A stretch of 64,000 bases of DNA from Plectrocnemia conspersa (GCA_009617715.1 VTFK01000208.1:558001-622000); one strand, 5' to 3'; positions 12,541 through 25,539 are shown, counted from the first letter of the stretch. Made by a program: numbers and translations. Notes: generated by a model not told the origin, from the letters alone.

Positions 12541-13639
12541 CGCGCTTTATATATACCTACTAGAAATCAATAAAAAATAATTTATTTAAATTAAAATGTT
12601 TAATGTGAAAATAAATTCATTAAGGATATATAATTAAAAAAATATTGACAAAGTGTTTATTTTTTCATATAATTCAAAAGCTATAGAACATAATAATTGA
12701 CGTCGTAAAACTTTTCGCGATAATTTAATAATAGGTTAAAGGAAAAAAAAAACATCAAGGAAGTTATTCGTTGCGTTATTTAATTATTATTGCAAGTTCT
12801 TCGTTTTGCGACTGGTGATGCTGTTATAATTCTATAAATTTGCCATAGGAAATTATTTAGCCCGGAGGCTGTACATCTCTCTTTCGCACGTAATCCCGCG
12901 TGTTCCACTTATTGCTCGTGTTATTTAAATTAGATAACTGTTTACGTACTAGCTTGGTCAATCTGCACATGACTTACGACACAGCTTCTCCAATGACGGA
13001 CGAAAAATAATTAAGCTCTATGGTTGAACTTAAAGCTTTTGAATAAATAAATGTTATTACTGAAATATAATATTTTTAATTCTTTGCAAAATAAAAAATA
13101 AAAATAAATTTTAGTATAGCAAAATTAAATAGCAGTAAATAATTTACTGATTTTATGAGTTTGTATAAAATTATTTAATATGCACAACTCAAAGTGTTAA
13201 AGTTGATGAATAAAATTAATTTGAATATTATTTTCATTTGTTTTTTTTTTATATATAAAATTTTAATCCACATTCGTTTTCTGATCACTGTATTACATCT
13301 TCATGTCTAATCTAATTGTATCTCGACATTTTATAAACGGTAAATAACTCTTTATTTAATTAATGCATATTTAGAGATCAAATTTTGAGCGAATGTATTT
13401 AGTTAAGATTAAATTTCTATGCATATATATTACATACATATTTTCATCCGTCATTCATATGTTGATTTTTTATTTAATGATACATTAAATAAAACTGTCA
13501 AATAATAATTTTCAACTTATAAAACCATACAGTATGTCGGCTAATATAATATTATGATGGCTACTACAAAGTGGTCATCATATGAAATGGATTTGTGTTA
13601 TTTAACAAAAGAGTACATATATCAACGTCACCATTCAGC

Positions 13640-13880
13640 ATTTGCCTAATAAACTGGCCACCGGTTGATATAATGTATAATGTATTATAGATTCATATCT
13701 GCGGTCAGATTGCCTATTCACAGCCAACACCGATCTGACTATGGAATCCAAAGAGAGGCTCGCAATGGAGAGCGATTTGACACGCTAACATGGCCCGTCA
13801 AGAATTATTGATATCGTAAACTTGAACCGGCAACGCATTTGGGTGAGAAGGTCATTATACAGTGCTTCTAAAATGAGGTT
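13640..13880. other. CpG-richer unique islet
   Basis: This is an intronic segment less A+T-rich than its neighbours, with no coding signal and no recognised repeat. It is a candidate cis-regulatory element; composition is the only evidence. Confidence 0.2.
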
Positions 13881-14329
13881 AGTTGTAGGTTCTAATATTT
13901 TTTGTTAATTTTGAATAATCAAAGTATAGCTATATTCAAAGAAATCGTATCTGTAGATTGTAAAAAATATTTTTTGATTTATGTAAAACTTTTTAATGTT
14001 GTGTCTTAGTTACTGGATTATATAAATTAAAAGTAAGGAAGACTAGGGACAATATATTTTATACATTTTTCTCTAATAGTAGTATTTAAACTAATTCTAT
14101 ATTTATTCAAGTTTATATTAATATTTTTTAATTACAATATATAACGTTATATTTTTTTTTTGACTTCCTAAAAAGAGACTTTTACATATATCAGAGATAA
14201 ATTAAACATAATGTGGTATGATAAATATTCTAATAATCAATCTGGTGTAATTTGAAAAGTTTACGATTTGATGCATAGATGTCGGTAACATATCTAAAAC
14301 TTTTACTGCTATGTATTGTTATGCTTTCA

Positions 14330-14790
14330 CTGCACTCTCTGGAAGTTGGGTTACTTCAGTCGAGTTCGGTTCTGCGCGCTCTAAAATCTCTCGGAAGCTG
14401 TCCGAGGTTACCGAGCACGGGAGGTAATGTGGGGTAATTCAGTCGACTTGGCCAGCTTCGAGCGCTTCCGAACATTGTCGGCAAACGGACCGAAGTCGGA
14501 GCTGCTCTTTCGAGCGCGAGTGGTGAGATACTTCCCCTTTCGCTCTCTCGCGTGTTAAGTGACGACAGTGAGAGAGATAATGATATGGTGTTTCGCAAAC
14601 TGTGATAGAACAAATAACTCGGCTCAATTTCAGTATGCGCGTAGGCGTCCTATGGTCAACACGCACGTCGAGCGCTGCATCGTGGTCCCATGGTCAATTT
14701 ATAATACCACATACTTATCGGGGACTTCAACAGACTCCTACTGACATCTTTGAATATTTTACGGCACCAAAAGGGATTAAATAAATTTTT
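14330..14790. repeat. CpG-rich segment containing a lone R2 arm
   Basis: 14525-14577 matches the left arm of the inverted-repeat element at 12383-12437 (shared CCCTTTCGCTC, CTCGCGTG, TTAAGTGACGA, AGTGAGAG). No complementary arm follows, so this is a half copy. Upstream, an imperfect direct repeat occurs at about 14348 and 14432 (GGGTTACTTCAGTCGAGTT against GGGGTAATTCAGTCGACTT), with a small hairpin between them (CTCGGA, 5-base loop, TCCGAG). Frames in this stretch show no known protein. Confidence 0.5.
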
Positions 14791-15139
14791 GATAGTATAT
14801 TCTTCTAACAGATATCGTTATTATATTTTTTTTCTTATAAAATTAAATAATTAAAAAATAATTAGTGGTACTTGATTTTGTTAAAAAAAATCGTTTCGAA
14901 TATCCTTATGTATTTTCCTAGATCGGTTTATATTAATGTCACACCGTAACGAATTCTTATTTAGAATCGATGGCGACAAGTTCTAGGATAGTCACAGATG
15001 TGGTGTTCTTATTCTGAATATCATTTATGCCTTATGGAGTATTTACGACCGAAAAGTTTTCACTGAATTGTTTTTGATGCCTTTAATTTTATATTTATCA
15101 GAGCGTAATTTTAATAATATGACAATTTAAAAATTGCGA

Positions 15140-15330
15140 TTATTTGGCACATTTTCGATCGCGTGCAAATATGCCAGCTGTACGTGACAGAAGCTGCCGT
15201 CTGGACGACATATGAAATTTGCGACAGTGTTGTCGCTTACTCGAAGTCGTAGGTCTTGGCCGACTTCAGTTGTAACTTCAGTTCGGACAACTTCCATAGA
15301 GTGTAGTCAGGCATTACAATTGTCAAATTT
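15140..15330. other. CpG-richer unique islet
   Basis: This short intronic block contains a CAGCTG E-box-like hexamer and several CGs in A+T-rich DNA. No coding support. A 93-codon frame follows at 15662-15943 but is low-complexity A+T coding without recognisable motifs. Confidence 0.2.
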
Positions 15331-16489
15331 AGTGGAAGATTCTTTAAAGAGTAAAGGCTTGCCTCAGATGGCAGTATAGACATTACTTCTTTTCATACGA
15401 ATGAAAGCATATTAAAAACGAACGAGGGTCATATGTTTAGAAAATTTGTACCGCTTAATTTTACAATTTTAATTCAATTTAGTGTTATATATTTATATAA
15501 TATAATCAATGAGGACCTTCCTGTGCCGTTCTTCTCAAAACTCTTGTTTGAAATTTGTTCGATTTTACCATGGAAGTAGATGTATTGGATTCTGAAAATA
15601 TGTGAAATTAAAAATTTTGTTTCGGGAAAGCATTGTAGAGTGATTTGATCGCTATCAATGCTTGATTGATGCGGATATCGTTTTTATTGTCATTCAAACA
15701 GAAGAGAAAGGGACTGATAGTAAGAATACAAATAAAAAATTGACTAACAATTACATTAGTCACAAGACGACACTGACTTATGTTAAACTTTTACTGGGCT
15801 ACATCGACCAAAAAGAGTTCGAATATATCGATATATTATCTTTTGAAAACATTCGTTCTGATATTCCAAACATATTGAGAGATTCTCAAAAGCAAAGAAG
15901 AATCACAGATTGTATAAATATCTTAAAACCAAATAAAAATTGATATTCCCTTAAATTATCCGATCCTTTCCGAGTATAACATGGAGTTGGTAGATTTCAA
16001 TTTTTCGCAGGTCAAAAATTAAAAAAAAAGCCGTACGATTTTTTTTACAATTATCGATTTTGATGTAATTTTTAATTTATAAATTTTATTTTGCCCGTTT
16101 AAAAATGTATCAATTTGGCTTTATTTTTTTTATAATTAAATAAAAAGAAACCCATCTTTTATCACACTTATTAATTGCTTTTCAATATTCGTTATAATAA
16201 CTTGAAATTTGCTCTACAGAATTTTTATTGTACTCTAGGGTTTGACTTCGTAGCCAGTGAAACGCAAGTGAATCTAGTTAGTTTTATTAGATTATATTAC
16301 AATTGCGACCTGACGATAAATGGCGAGATGTTTTTTTTGAGTGGCGGTGGAGAAGCTGGCGCAGGGATGATGTCTGTGGGAGGTCCTCAAAGGTCAGGCT
16401 ATAATTCTGTAGAATCAGGTTAGAACGATCCAAATCAAAAAATACAATGCTATGAAAAACCTTGGCAAATACTTTTTAAAAATCATCTA

Positions 16490-16590
16490 GGACCAAAAAG
16501 ACCATACTTTTGATTCACAAACATTTACTGGTAATGGATTGTAAATATATTTGTGGATAATTATTTTAAATAATTCAGCTTGACTTTTAA
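16490..16590 (-). mobile_element. LINE family A relic
   Basis: The minus strand translates to SQAELFKIIIHKYIYNPLP, matching the SAPAKLFEIIIHKYLYNHL segment of the LINE at 8541-10082. Only this short part of the reverse transcriptase is recognisable; the rest has decayed. Confidence 0.75.
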
Positions 16591-17329
16591 AAACTATTAT
16601 TCTGACTATTTTATGGAATAAATTAGGACTGATTTCATGTGCCCATGGCAACCGAATCAAAACTATGTACACTTATGAGTACAGTTTGTTCAATATTTGT
16701 AATGATTGTCATGAATTTCATCGATAGGAAGAGGTTCGGGTTTATCAGAAAGATGCAGCAGACACACAGAGTTGCACATGTAGCTGTGTATTCAGTTTAA
16801 AAATCCCTAGAAGTATCCATGCACATTCAAAGCGTCTATTAAAATAAAAGACAATATAAAAATGTCATAAGTTTTATTTGAGTCATTCTCGTAATCATAA
16901 GTCTTTATTGGTTGAAAATTAAATGCATATAATGTCTTTCAGATCGATAGTTTTTAACTAAAGAGCTTTTGCACGATATTGACGCTAATTCGTATTTGAT
17001 TACTTTATAAAGTATGAGTTTAAGCTTTTGATAAGTACGGTGCGATGGTTATGAATCTTTTTTGCAAATCTTAATATGCACCTGTCTCTACAGGTGAAGC
17101 TTTTTACTCGATTATCGTTAAAACGCGAAATTGATGATATTCCTGACGCCGCGTTTATTTTATGACTAATTACAACATACAAATATCTACTTTACAAATA
17201 ATGTTTAGTCCCCTTTTATTTATCTTGCAATTTTGTTTATTTAATGAGCTCATTAAAAGGAGGAATTGTTGCTAAGATATGGTAATGATCTACTTTATAA
17301 AATTAACACGACGCACGCACTTTGTATAA

Positions 17330-17720
17330 TAATAAGTTGCCAGCATGCGAGTTCGGGCGATCGGCAATTTTATTTTAACAACTGTGAAATACCTCGAAGG
17401 CATTCAGTTGAACACATCGGGACTGAGTAATATGAGTATTTTCGCACAAAATTATAAATTTTCTGAAAAAAACTCAATAGTTTCGTAGATATAATATAGT
17501 GTTGGTTACTCAGTACGGCACTGTATTGGGCTTGTCAAACTGTTCTGCCAGAGGTACAGTACAATATATGTAGCGTCCCTTTGGCTGCAACCAGTTCATG
17601 GTCGTGCAAGTCGCATGTACAAAAATATACCGTATAGGGAGTCCGGGTTTTTGGCTCCAGGCTCAACTTCGGCCTTCCGATTCCGCGTGTCAATCGACAC
17701 GTCGACATAAAACAGATTTA
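17330..17720. other. CpG-richer unique islet
   Basis: Sequence of mixed composition, including GC-richer parts at 17560-17720. No coding or repeat signal recognised. Candidate regulatory DNA only. Confidence 0.2.
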
Positions 17721-18833
17721 TGTTTATAAAAACCGTTTTTATTTTCGCACACAATAGCCAACATTTAATTTATGACTAACCGCTTACTTTTATGGCAATA
17801 AACGTCACATGTCAAAATGAAATTTTACTTTTTCAACATTATAATTCGCTGAGCTACGGTGAATATAATAAACGTAGACCGTGTAAAATGAAGCATATTA
17901 GTCGAAATGCGTAGGTAATTGCGTATTTTTTTTACTTTACGGTCTATATCGGTACTGTTATGATCAAACTTTAATAAGACTCATATCATCTATCAATTGG
18001 GTTGCCAATTTTAGTAAGATAAGTACGAAAATTAGCATATAATTCTACGTCGATTTAATTTTTATTTTTATAAATCATTTATTTCGGTAATTTATTTAAT
18101 TTTACAGACAATGCATTACTGAATTATACCCATTTTATTATTAATAAAATATTACTGGCTATAATTTAAGGAGAAAAGCTAAACTTATCGCTTTACATTT
18201 TCAATCGAAAAAAAACAATGGATTAAGAGCTAAGTATATACATTTAGCTTAAGATCTGGAACTATTTTTATGTGGTGTTCAGTCTTTAAAGCAGTGCTTT
18301 GGCATTTTGTGCTTCTATTTAAATTTAATGTTGTTTTTTATCAAAATATTTTTAAAGTATTTTATGTTATGAAAATGAGTTCTTTGATTGTTGTATTTGA
18401 AGGCTATTATGAAAATTTTTGTGATTAGTATACAAAAGTGTATTATATATTTATTTTATTTTATTTTAGATGACTTGAAATTTATAAAAAAAAATAGTAT
18501 TACTGGTCAAGCATAAGTTAAGATGGGTCTGATTAATTATTTGTATATTAAAATTTTTTGTGGTAAGCGCGTGCTTTATATTAAATATCAGTGAAAGTGC
18601 CGCAATACCGGCAAGCCCTTTAAAGCGAAGTTTCAAGTATAATAATAAATTTAAGATTGAAGTCCAGGTGTAAGCCCTGGTATTTAACGCTTAATTTCCA
18701 TTCTAAATAACTGCCCTGTTATAATAATTTCTGTTTAATTCTAGTTGATTTTGATTTTCCACTTCTAAAAAAATTTTTTTTTTTTTTTAAAAGATGTTTG
18801 TAATTAATTCGCGATTTGTTTAAGACTGCAAGC

Positions 18834-19080
18834 CAGTGGCGTAGGTAGGGGGGGGGGGAGGGGGCGGGCCGCCCCGGGCAGCACTTGCTTGGGGCGACAT
18901 ATTCGCGATGGAATCGTCTAGTGTGCTTCTTAACCCTGAATAAACTAAAATTTATGTAAATCTACGATTAGAAAGAGCTTAACAATAATTAATTTATTAT
19001 TTTAAGAAATGCTGATTTTATGACCCTGCAAAAAAAATGTATGGGGGGGCGGCAATTTTAAGGTTATCGAGTGTTAATTA
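18834..19080 (+). mobile_element. possible hAT-type terminus with G-rich subterminal run
   Basis: The block starts with CAGTGGCGTAGG, followed by a long G run and GGGCCGCCCCGGGC. A second G-rich stretch (ATGGGGGGGCGGCA) lies near 19040. CAGTGGCG-type ends with GC-rich subterminal sequence are typical of many insect hAT elements. I found neither the opposite end nor a target-site duplication, so this may be a truncated copy. Confidence 0.4.
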
Positions 19081-20019
19081 TTTTTTCAAACAAAATAGCT
19101 TTTATTTTTAAGATATGAGCGTATTAAGCGTAGCAAATAGTCCGGGTTTTTTATTTAAATAGTTCGCGAATTAAACCGTAGTGTCATACCGTGTCGAAAA
19201 CTTTTTCTATATCATTAAAACGCCCGTGCTGGTCTTCATATTAAAGTTAGCGTATATATGTTTCAGCTGATATATTATCGAGTGATTTTCGCGGTTGCTG
19301 AACTATTTGTTAACAATCTTCATTTATTTTATATTTTTATCATATTTTTTCAAATATAGTTCTAAATGACGGTAACAAACTAATGAGGTGCTAACTAATT
19401 GGAATCGTAGGATCCTTTTCAGACTATTTTATTTGATCAATTTTATTAGTTGTCCAAATCGTTAAAAACACTGAAAAGATAAGCAAGCTTTTTTACACAG
19501 ACTAACTCATAATATACATAAATATATAAGGTAATCCTGAAGTGCTAATTATTCAGTCATGGTTTGGCCGTTAATAGTTACATGTGTTAGTGTAACTATT
19601 AACATCTGGGATTAAAATTTCGATATTTAATAAAAGATTAGGCCTCAAATTTTTTTATGGCAGAATTTTTGACAAATTAATAATTTAAACAAAGACTGCG
19701 GCAATTACTACAGCTTTAAACACTAGTAAAGTGATAGGTGATTCGTTAAATATCTGCAAATGGCAATGTAAAATTGACTCTCGGTAAAATAAAAATAATG
19801 TCTGGAACGTTTTATCTCATCCACTTTATTCCCCAGACCTAGATTTTTTCGATCACCATTTATTTTGATGAAAAAAAAAGAGAATATACACGATGTGAAA
19901 AGAGGGCAATCGGAATATTTTGCATCAAACTTTCCGACATTTTATGTTAATGAAATTAAAAAATGACCAAGAGGTAGTTGAAGAAGGTTATATATTATCA
20001 ATAAAATAAGCATTTAGAC

Positions 20020-20838
20020 TAGGGCATTCGAACCGGGTACCCGGTTATCAGCCATGTTTTCCATGGAACCGAAAACCGGGAAATGTTTGACGGGTATCCG
20101 GTTAATTTTATTTAAATAATTTTTCCCATTATGTTTCCATTTAAATAATTTTTTCCAAACGTCTTTGAACGACGAAAGAAGGGACAGCACTTAGCGACCT
20201 ATAGATTTCGAGATAAGCGAATGCATAGATAAGAATTATTTTGAAAGGATGCAGTTGTAAATAAAAATAAATTTTAATGCGTTGTAGGGTGAAATATAAC
20301 AAATTAGATTCGTTAGTGTTTTTAAAATATAACTTTTTACAAAAAGAACATCACTAAAACTTTGTTTCTCTACCTACATATAATAGGTACATATAATAAA
20401 TACAATAATCTAAATTTTTTTTGTAATTGTAATAAAATGTATTTCCTCTGTATTTTTAATGTGCAATTTGTATTATTATTGCCAAATATGTGTTAAAATA
20501 AATATTTCGGTTTTGTACTGTTACACATGTATGTAGTATGTAAGTATATGTATATATGTACCTACCGATGGAATGTAAAAATATTTTGATTGAGTAAAGT
20601 ATTAATAGTTACATAATATATTGATTTTATTTTAATACCTTATTTTTTTTTTAAATAATATTAATTATTAAAGTAAAATTAAATATATCACGTCATATTT
20701 AATCAAATATTCAAATATAATAAAAATTGGACTCTTAACGGCTTACAAAAATTACCCGGAACCGAACCGGGTACCCGGTTCTTAAAAAAATACCCTTATA
20801 ACCGGGTAATGAATTAGGCCGGGTATTTGGATGCCCTA
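20020..20838. mobile_element. hAT-type non-autonomous transposon with 8-bp TSD
   Basis: The element begins TAGGGCATTCGAA and ends with the inverted equivalent TTTGGATGCCCTA. It is flanked on both sides by the identical octamer ATTTAGAC (20012-20019 and 20839-20846), the duplication length of hAT transposons. The same perfect 16-base palindrome AACCGGGTACCCGGTT lies near each end (20031-20046 and 20765-20780), with further CCGGGT-type motifs around them, probably subterminal transposase-binding sites. The 819-bp element has no transposase frame; its centre is A+T-rich. Confidence 0.92.
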
Positions 20839-22767
20839 ATTTAGACGTAATATTTTTGCAACATTATTTTTTAATTATTTAATTATCAATTAATGATTTT
20901 TTTTAAGAAACGACGTTTATTTTGGGACTACCTAATATCATATAAATATCAATATTAATTATTTATTAATGAATGGTTTATTGTTATAATAAAGTAGAAG
21001 AAAAAACTGGTTATTTACTCTTCTTTAATATTTTAAATTAAATCTAACAATTTATTATTTACAAGTCTTTCTCACATTTACTCGTTATTAGATTCTACAA
21101 AAAACTGGATTATAAATCTATTTATCCTATTTTTTTATCTTTAAAATACATCCAACTACAATATAAATTGAGTTTATCGATTTATGTGTAAAAATTTTTA
21201 ATCTGATTTATAACTGAGAATTTTTTTTATATTTAAAACATATACTTTAAATACATTTGACATTCATTATTCGACTGATTTTGCTTAACATGTACATATT
21301 TTAATAAACCATTGTACACTAAGTTTAACCAACACTACAATCCTAAAAATTAGTTTATTTTTATGCGATTTTTGTTACAAGGCCCAAATTATCTTTTAGT
21401 GACTCAAAAATCTTTGCACATCAAACTTGCTGATGAGTAATATTTTTAGCTATTTAAGAGATTTTTATTAAAATCTTCACAGGAAAATGACTAGAAATTT
21501 AGACGTTTCACAAGTTGAGAGTTAAAAAATGATCATCCTTGATTTCAAACATTCCATTACGACCGAAAATTCTGACATATGGTAGCCCCTATTCGTCATA
21601 TGGCAATTTAAAATCTAGGTTGATATAATTGTAGGTACAAAAAAAAAACATAATAATGATTTAATAATCATCTATAAAAGTAAAAAAATTGATACTCTTA
21701 ATTTGACATAGAAAAAATGCTGGCATACACAAATCTAAATAATGTATTCGTCGATGAATATAATTTTTAGGCAAGTGTATCATCTGATATAGTCAGGGTC
21801 GAAGAAAGCGTTCGCCGTTGGCATACCAGGCATGAACAACCTATAATTGAACGATTATCCACCGTCCGCTGATGATCGTTTTATTATTTGGCATAACCGG
21901 TTCTTTTACAAATTAAAGGTTATTTGTGCGTCGTTTCATCTCGACGCAGCTTCTGTTTTGCGCCCATATACCTATGTACACTTCTCAGTTATTATTAAAT
22001 AATAGATTATTTTTTATAGATCTTAACCCTGCCTGAATCAGAACCAAATTTAATATTGTGTAACCGAAACCGAAACTTTTGTGAAAATGTTTCAAACACA
22101 TAATAATCATTAAATAATATAAGCAGAATTGCAGATTATCTAATATTGATTTATAATTTCATACACATGAGAATTATCCCATATTATTTGGCAGATTGTG
22201 ACGGAATTTTCAATGTAATATCGGATTTGTGACTATAAAATCCAATTGATTTTTTTAGTCTTATGCCTTTATTTTAACCAACTATTGAGAAGAGCCAAGT
22301 TTACCTCTTAATTATTGCCTATGGTCGGCTTATATAATCATGAGTTCGTTCACACTTTAGTAATAAATTTGTAGAAACGTCCACACAGTAAAACCATCGA
22401 TAATAAAAATACGCCTTTTGGCAATAACGAAAAAAACTTCAATAATAACAGTCGTACGCCACCACGATTGTTAATTATGCTAATTTAATGGACGTTAATA
22501 GAAGCGCTATTTTTTTGATGGCAAAGTTCAGTCATAAAATTACATTTTGGACGCATTCCTATTTTTATTATTTTTCCATATATTTTTAACGAGTTTATTG
22601 AAAAAAAACGTCACTTTTGGCCAAAATATGATGTACGGCCTACGAATTTATCGCTTCATAAATATTCATCGACCGAAACTAGTTTTCATATGAGTTTAAT
22701 TGCGAAAACCACCGGAAACGTTATTGTGGTTAGAAACGATTTAAGATGATTTTTTTTTGTTTCACAG

Positions 22768-22906
22768 GACGATGACAGTCGACTGTTCGGCGTCGGGCGA
22801 TGAAAAAAGTGGCAGTGCCAGTGACAGTGTTAGTGACAGTGCCAGTGTCAGTGCCAGTGTATCAGAGATGGACCCAAAAGTGTGTTTCAGTTTGAAAAGT
22901 TGAGCG
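22768..22906 (+). promoter_or_regulatory. 5' leader part of exon 1A
   Basis: The exon starts after a polypyrimidine tract and CACAG (AG at 22766-22767). The leader carries an upstream ORF, detailed separately, and an interrupted GTGNCA-type hexamer repeat at about 22811-22862. It ends at the exon 1A start codon at 22907. The acceptor implies at least one upstream non-coding exon. Confidence 0.65.
22772..22903 (+). other. 43-codon upstream ORF in frame with exon 1A
   Basis: ATG at 22772 has A at -3. The frame encodes 43 residues rich in alternating Ser, Asp, Ala and Val from the hexamer repeat, and ends at TGA 22901-22903. The main ATG at 22907 lies one sense codon (GCG) after this stop and in the same frame. 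It could act as a regulatory upstream ORF, or as an N-terminal extension if the stop were read through or absent in other alleles. No function can be assigned. Confidence 0.55.
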
Positions 22907-23076
22907 ATGGGCGAGGCAGGGGGTGGGTCGGGTGGGGGCGGGGGTGGGAGCGGAGGCTGGCCTCGGGGTTGGCAGCCCCCAGCAGCCTCGTGGGGTGCCC
23001 TGCCCGGCGTGGGGCCCATGAGCCCCCTTTGCATCACCGACGCCACTCACGAGATCGTCAGGCCGAAGCCTAGAAG
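22907..23076 (+). CDS. alternative first coding exon 1A of unrecognised gene
   Basis: ATG at 22907 has G at -3 and G at +4. The exon encodes 56 residues plus two bases. Residues 1-17 are a Gly/Ser run, then comes a Trp/Pro-rich stretch, then SPLCITDATHEIVRPKPR at the end. The donor is AG followed by GTGCGT at 23077, leaving phase 2. Joining to exon 2 (60569) completes an Arg codon (AG plus A) and keeps the frame open. The coding part is strongly GC-rich, with six G runs at 22919-22948. No signal peptide or membrane segment is seen. I do not recognise the protein. An alternative in-frame Met lies at 23018. Confidence 0.72.
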
Positions 23077-24499
23077 GTGCGTTTTACAATTAATTACAAT
23101 ATTATTCTTTTTATTTGGTTTTCGACTGACATCTGTCGACGGTAGATTTAACTTTCGTTTTATTATTAAATGAAAATATAAAACAGACAGTGTTTTGAAA
23201 AAGCAAAATTAAAAAAAAGCTATAGAAAATATTTTTATTGGAAATATAAAAGATTTGCAAAGTTTGTCAAAAAATTTAATTAAAATATAATAATTAATAA
23301 TATGGTGTATAAATTTAAATACATTTTCATTATACTTTAATTTATTATAAATTCAATTCTAAAAATGTTTAATTTATCAATGTAGTTAATCTACTTTTTA
23401 ATAAGTCTTAGGTACAATCAAAAGCATCGATATATTTAATAAAATTTAGAGATACACCGAATTATTGATTGGAAAAATATGTCATTAATAGCTTCTATTA
23501 AATAGTACCTATGTTGAGTACATAATTCTAATGACTATCATATTGATTTATTAGATTTGTATGTAGTTCATAATAATTTATACTTTTTAGATTGAGTATT
23601 TTTTTTTAATAAAAATAAATTCTCAATCGTAATAAAGAAAACACGATGAGCAATTCTTTGCAATTGACAAACAGTGAAATAATATTGATTTCTAAAATAT
23701 CTCTAGTCGATGTTAAACAAACATTTACAAAGCCAGTTTTAATTATAAACTATATGAAAAAATGGTCACTTCATATTTTTTATTAAAGAGTTTTTTTAAT
23801 TATTAGGCAATTAATCGGTAGGCAATGTTAAGCATTCTATTTATAAAATTGCTCTTTGATAATTAACAATATTTTGAGTGTATAATACAGTATATAAATA
23901 TATAATAATATATGAGAAAACAGCGAATCATAACCTAAAGCTTCTAATTAATAGGCGTTGGTATAGAGGAAATTATTGTTACTTAACTCCTTAATCTTAA
24001 TTAGTTATCTCAGAATTCTTTCAATTATGAAGGATCATAATTAACGACCCTGTTTTAAGATTGCTACAAGAAAATAAAACGTGTTCATTATAACAAAGCT
24101 TCTTAGAAAACTTGGCACAAATATTATTAAAATGTAGAGAGAATTTTTACTTTTTTTTCAACGTATCTGAGGCATTTAAAAGATTTTTTCTATCCAGTTT
24201 ATTTTAATTTAGGCAATAAACGGTTTTCTTATTGATTAGGTAAAAACCATTTTTACAATCAGTCTATAAAGACATCGAGTCAGAAATCGTTCAGACGTTT
24301 TTAAACATCTTTATGGTATCGGCATGCAATAAATTAGATTTTTTAATAACTGTGTCTATATTATGATTGTTAGAACAAAAGTGGTCCCAGATTCTAACTC
24401 TGTGGGGTGAAATATTTATTTGACAGATTGCTAGAATAACTCAAACACTGCTAAAATAACATTAAAATAAATTTTAAATAACCATATTTGGTTATCGGC

Positions 24500-24612
24500 A
24501 AATCCAAAGTTCGAGTGTCTTTGGAATAAAATGCCATGGCATACCTTGTCAAATGCTTTTTCAATATCCATACAAATAGTATCTACTTGAACTTCAGTAT
24601 TAATACATTAAG
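24500..24612 (-). mobile_element. LINE family A relic
   Basis: The minus strand reads EVQVDTICMDIEKAFDKVCH, then a segment resembling LLLNKLSNLGC of the LINE at 8541-10082. This is the reverse transcriptase region around the first catalytic Asp. Flanking sequence is too decayed to delimit the copy. Confidence 0.75.
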
Positions 24613-25539
24613 TCACCATCAACCAGATTAAAGAAAATAAAATTATAATTCTGAAATAAAAATTCTTGACCATTCGCTTTTTAAATATTTCTCAAACTAT
24701 TCGTAAAGTATTTTGATTTTTATTGATTTGTAGTTTTTCCTATATATTGCGTCAATTTTCCGCCTGATGTACCGCTGTAATGGTTACATGTTAAAATTAT
24801 ACATATAAAAATTACATGCGATGACACAAAGAAGAAATTACACATAAAATGAAGTAGAAATTTACGCAACAAATTTTACACTATGTTAACTTTACGCTAT
24901 TCAGTAAAATATTTAACCCTTTCGTTGCGCCTGTAAAAAATAATTCTGAAATACTTGTAGAAAAGCCTTTATGCAAAGACTTTCATTTTTCTGTTTATAG
25001 ATATGTACATTTATAAAAAGGACAAAACGATAGGACATACTATACAACACATTACTGACAATAAATCCCACATCAACAGTAGTAAAATATAATTACGTAT
25101 TCAAGTTTTTTTTTTTAAAATGAATTAAAAAATATTCTAATATTAAAATTCTCAATTAAATTAAATTTATATTTTATTTAAAATACTTTATTAGATAATA
25201 TAATAGTGCAGATATAAAAAGGCAATAAAAAGTTTAATTAACCCTGCAATCCCTATGTGGGGTACAGTTGCACCCCAATTATTATTCCTTTGTTGAAATT
25301 TTCACGCTCTTTTGTTGAAATTTTCTGCACAAATGACGGCTAATTCAAATCTTGCGTTCATTTTGGGACACTCTATACAATAAAAATGCAACGAAGCTAT
25401 ATATTTTTTGTATGCCGTTTTCTAACTATAAAAACATAAACATACACACTGTAATGTGAAGAAGAAAGCGCGTGGGAAAAAAACACCGAATGCAGGAAAT
25501 AACAACCAATTTTCAACTTAACCACTCTCGATGAATACA

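Larger units (their letters stand above)
2911..22767 (+). other. probable first intron (if the 2910 exon is real)
   Basis: This is about 20 kb of A+T-rich sequence bounded by a GTGAGT donor and a polypyrimidine tract plus CACAG acceptor at 22750-22767. It holds the mobile elements and CpG-rich islets listed separately. Stretches without an entry (roughly 7160-8540, 10090-12380, 17720-18830, 20850-22750) show only A+T-rich sequence with short random frames. Confidence 0.35.

Noticed and set aside
15662..15943. 93-codon frame as a possible small gene
   Set aside because: It starts with TTG, is A+T-biased with Lys/Asn/Ile coding, and has no splice signals or recognisable motif.
22762..23046. 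Minus-strand 94-codon frame, Pro-rich
   Set aside because: It is the antisense shadow of GC-rich exon 1A; the + strand has matching splice signals and a phase-consistent partner exon.
24914..25275. piggyBac-like ends (TTAACCCTTTCG near 24914, TTAACCCTGCAATCCC near 25240)
   Set aside because: Both are in the same orientation and no inverted partner with a flanking TTAA was found, so a defined element cannot be supported.
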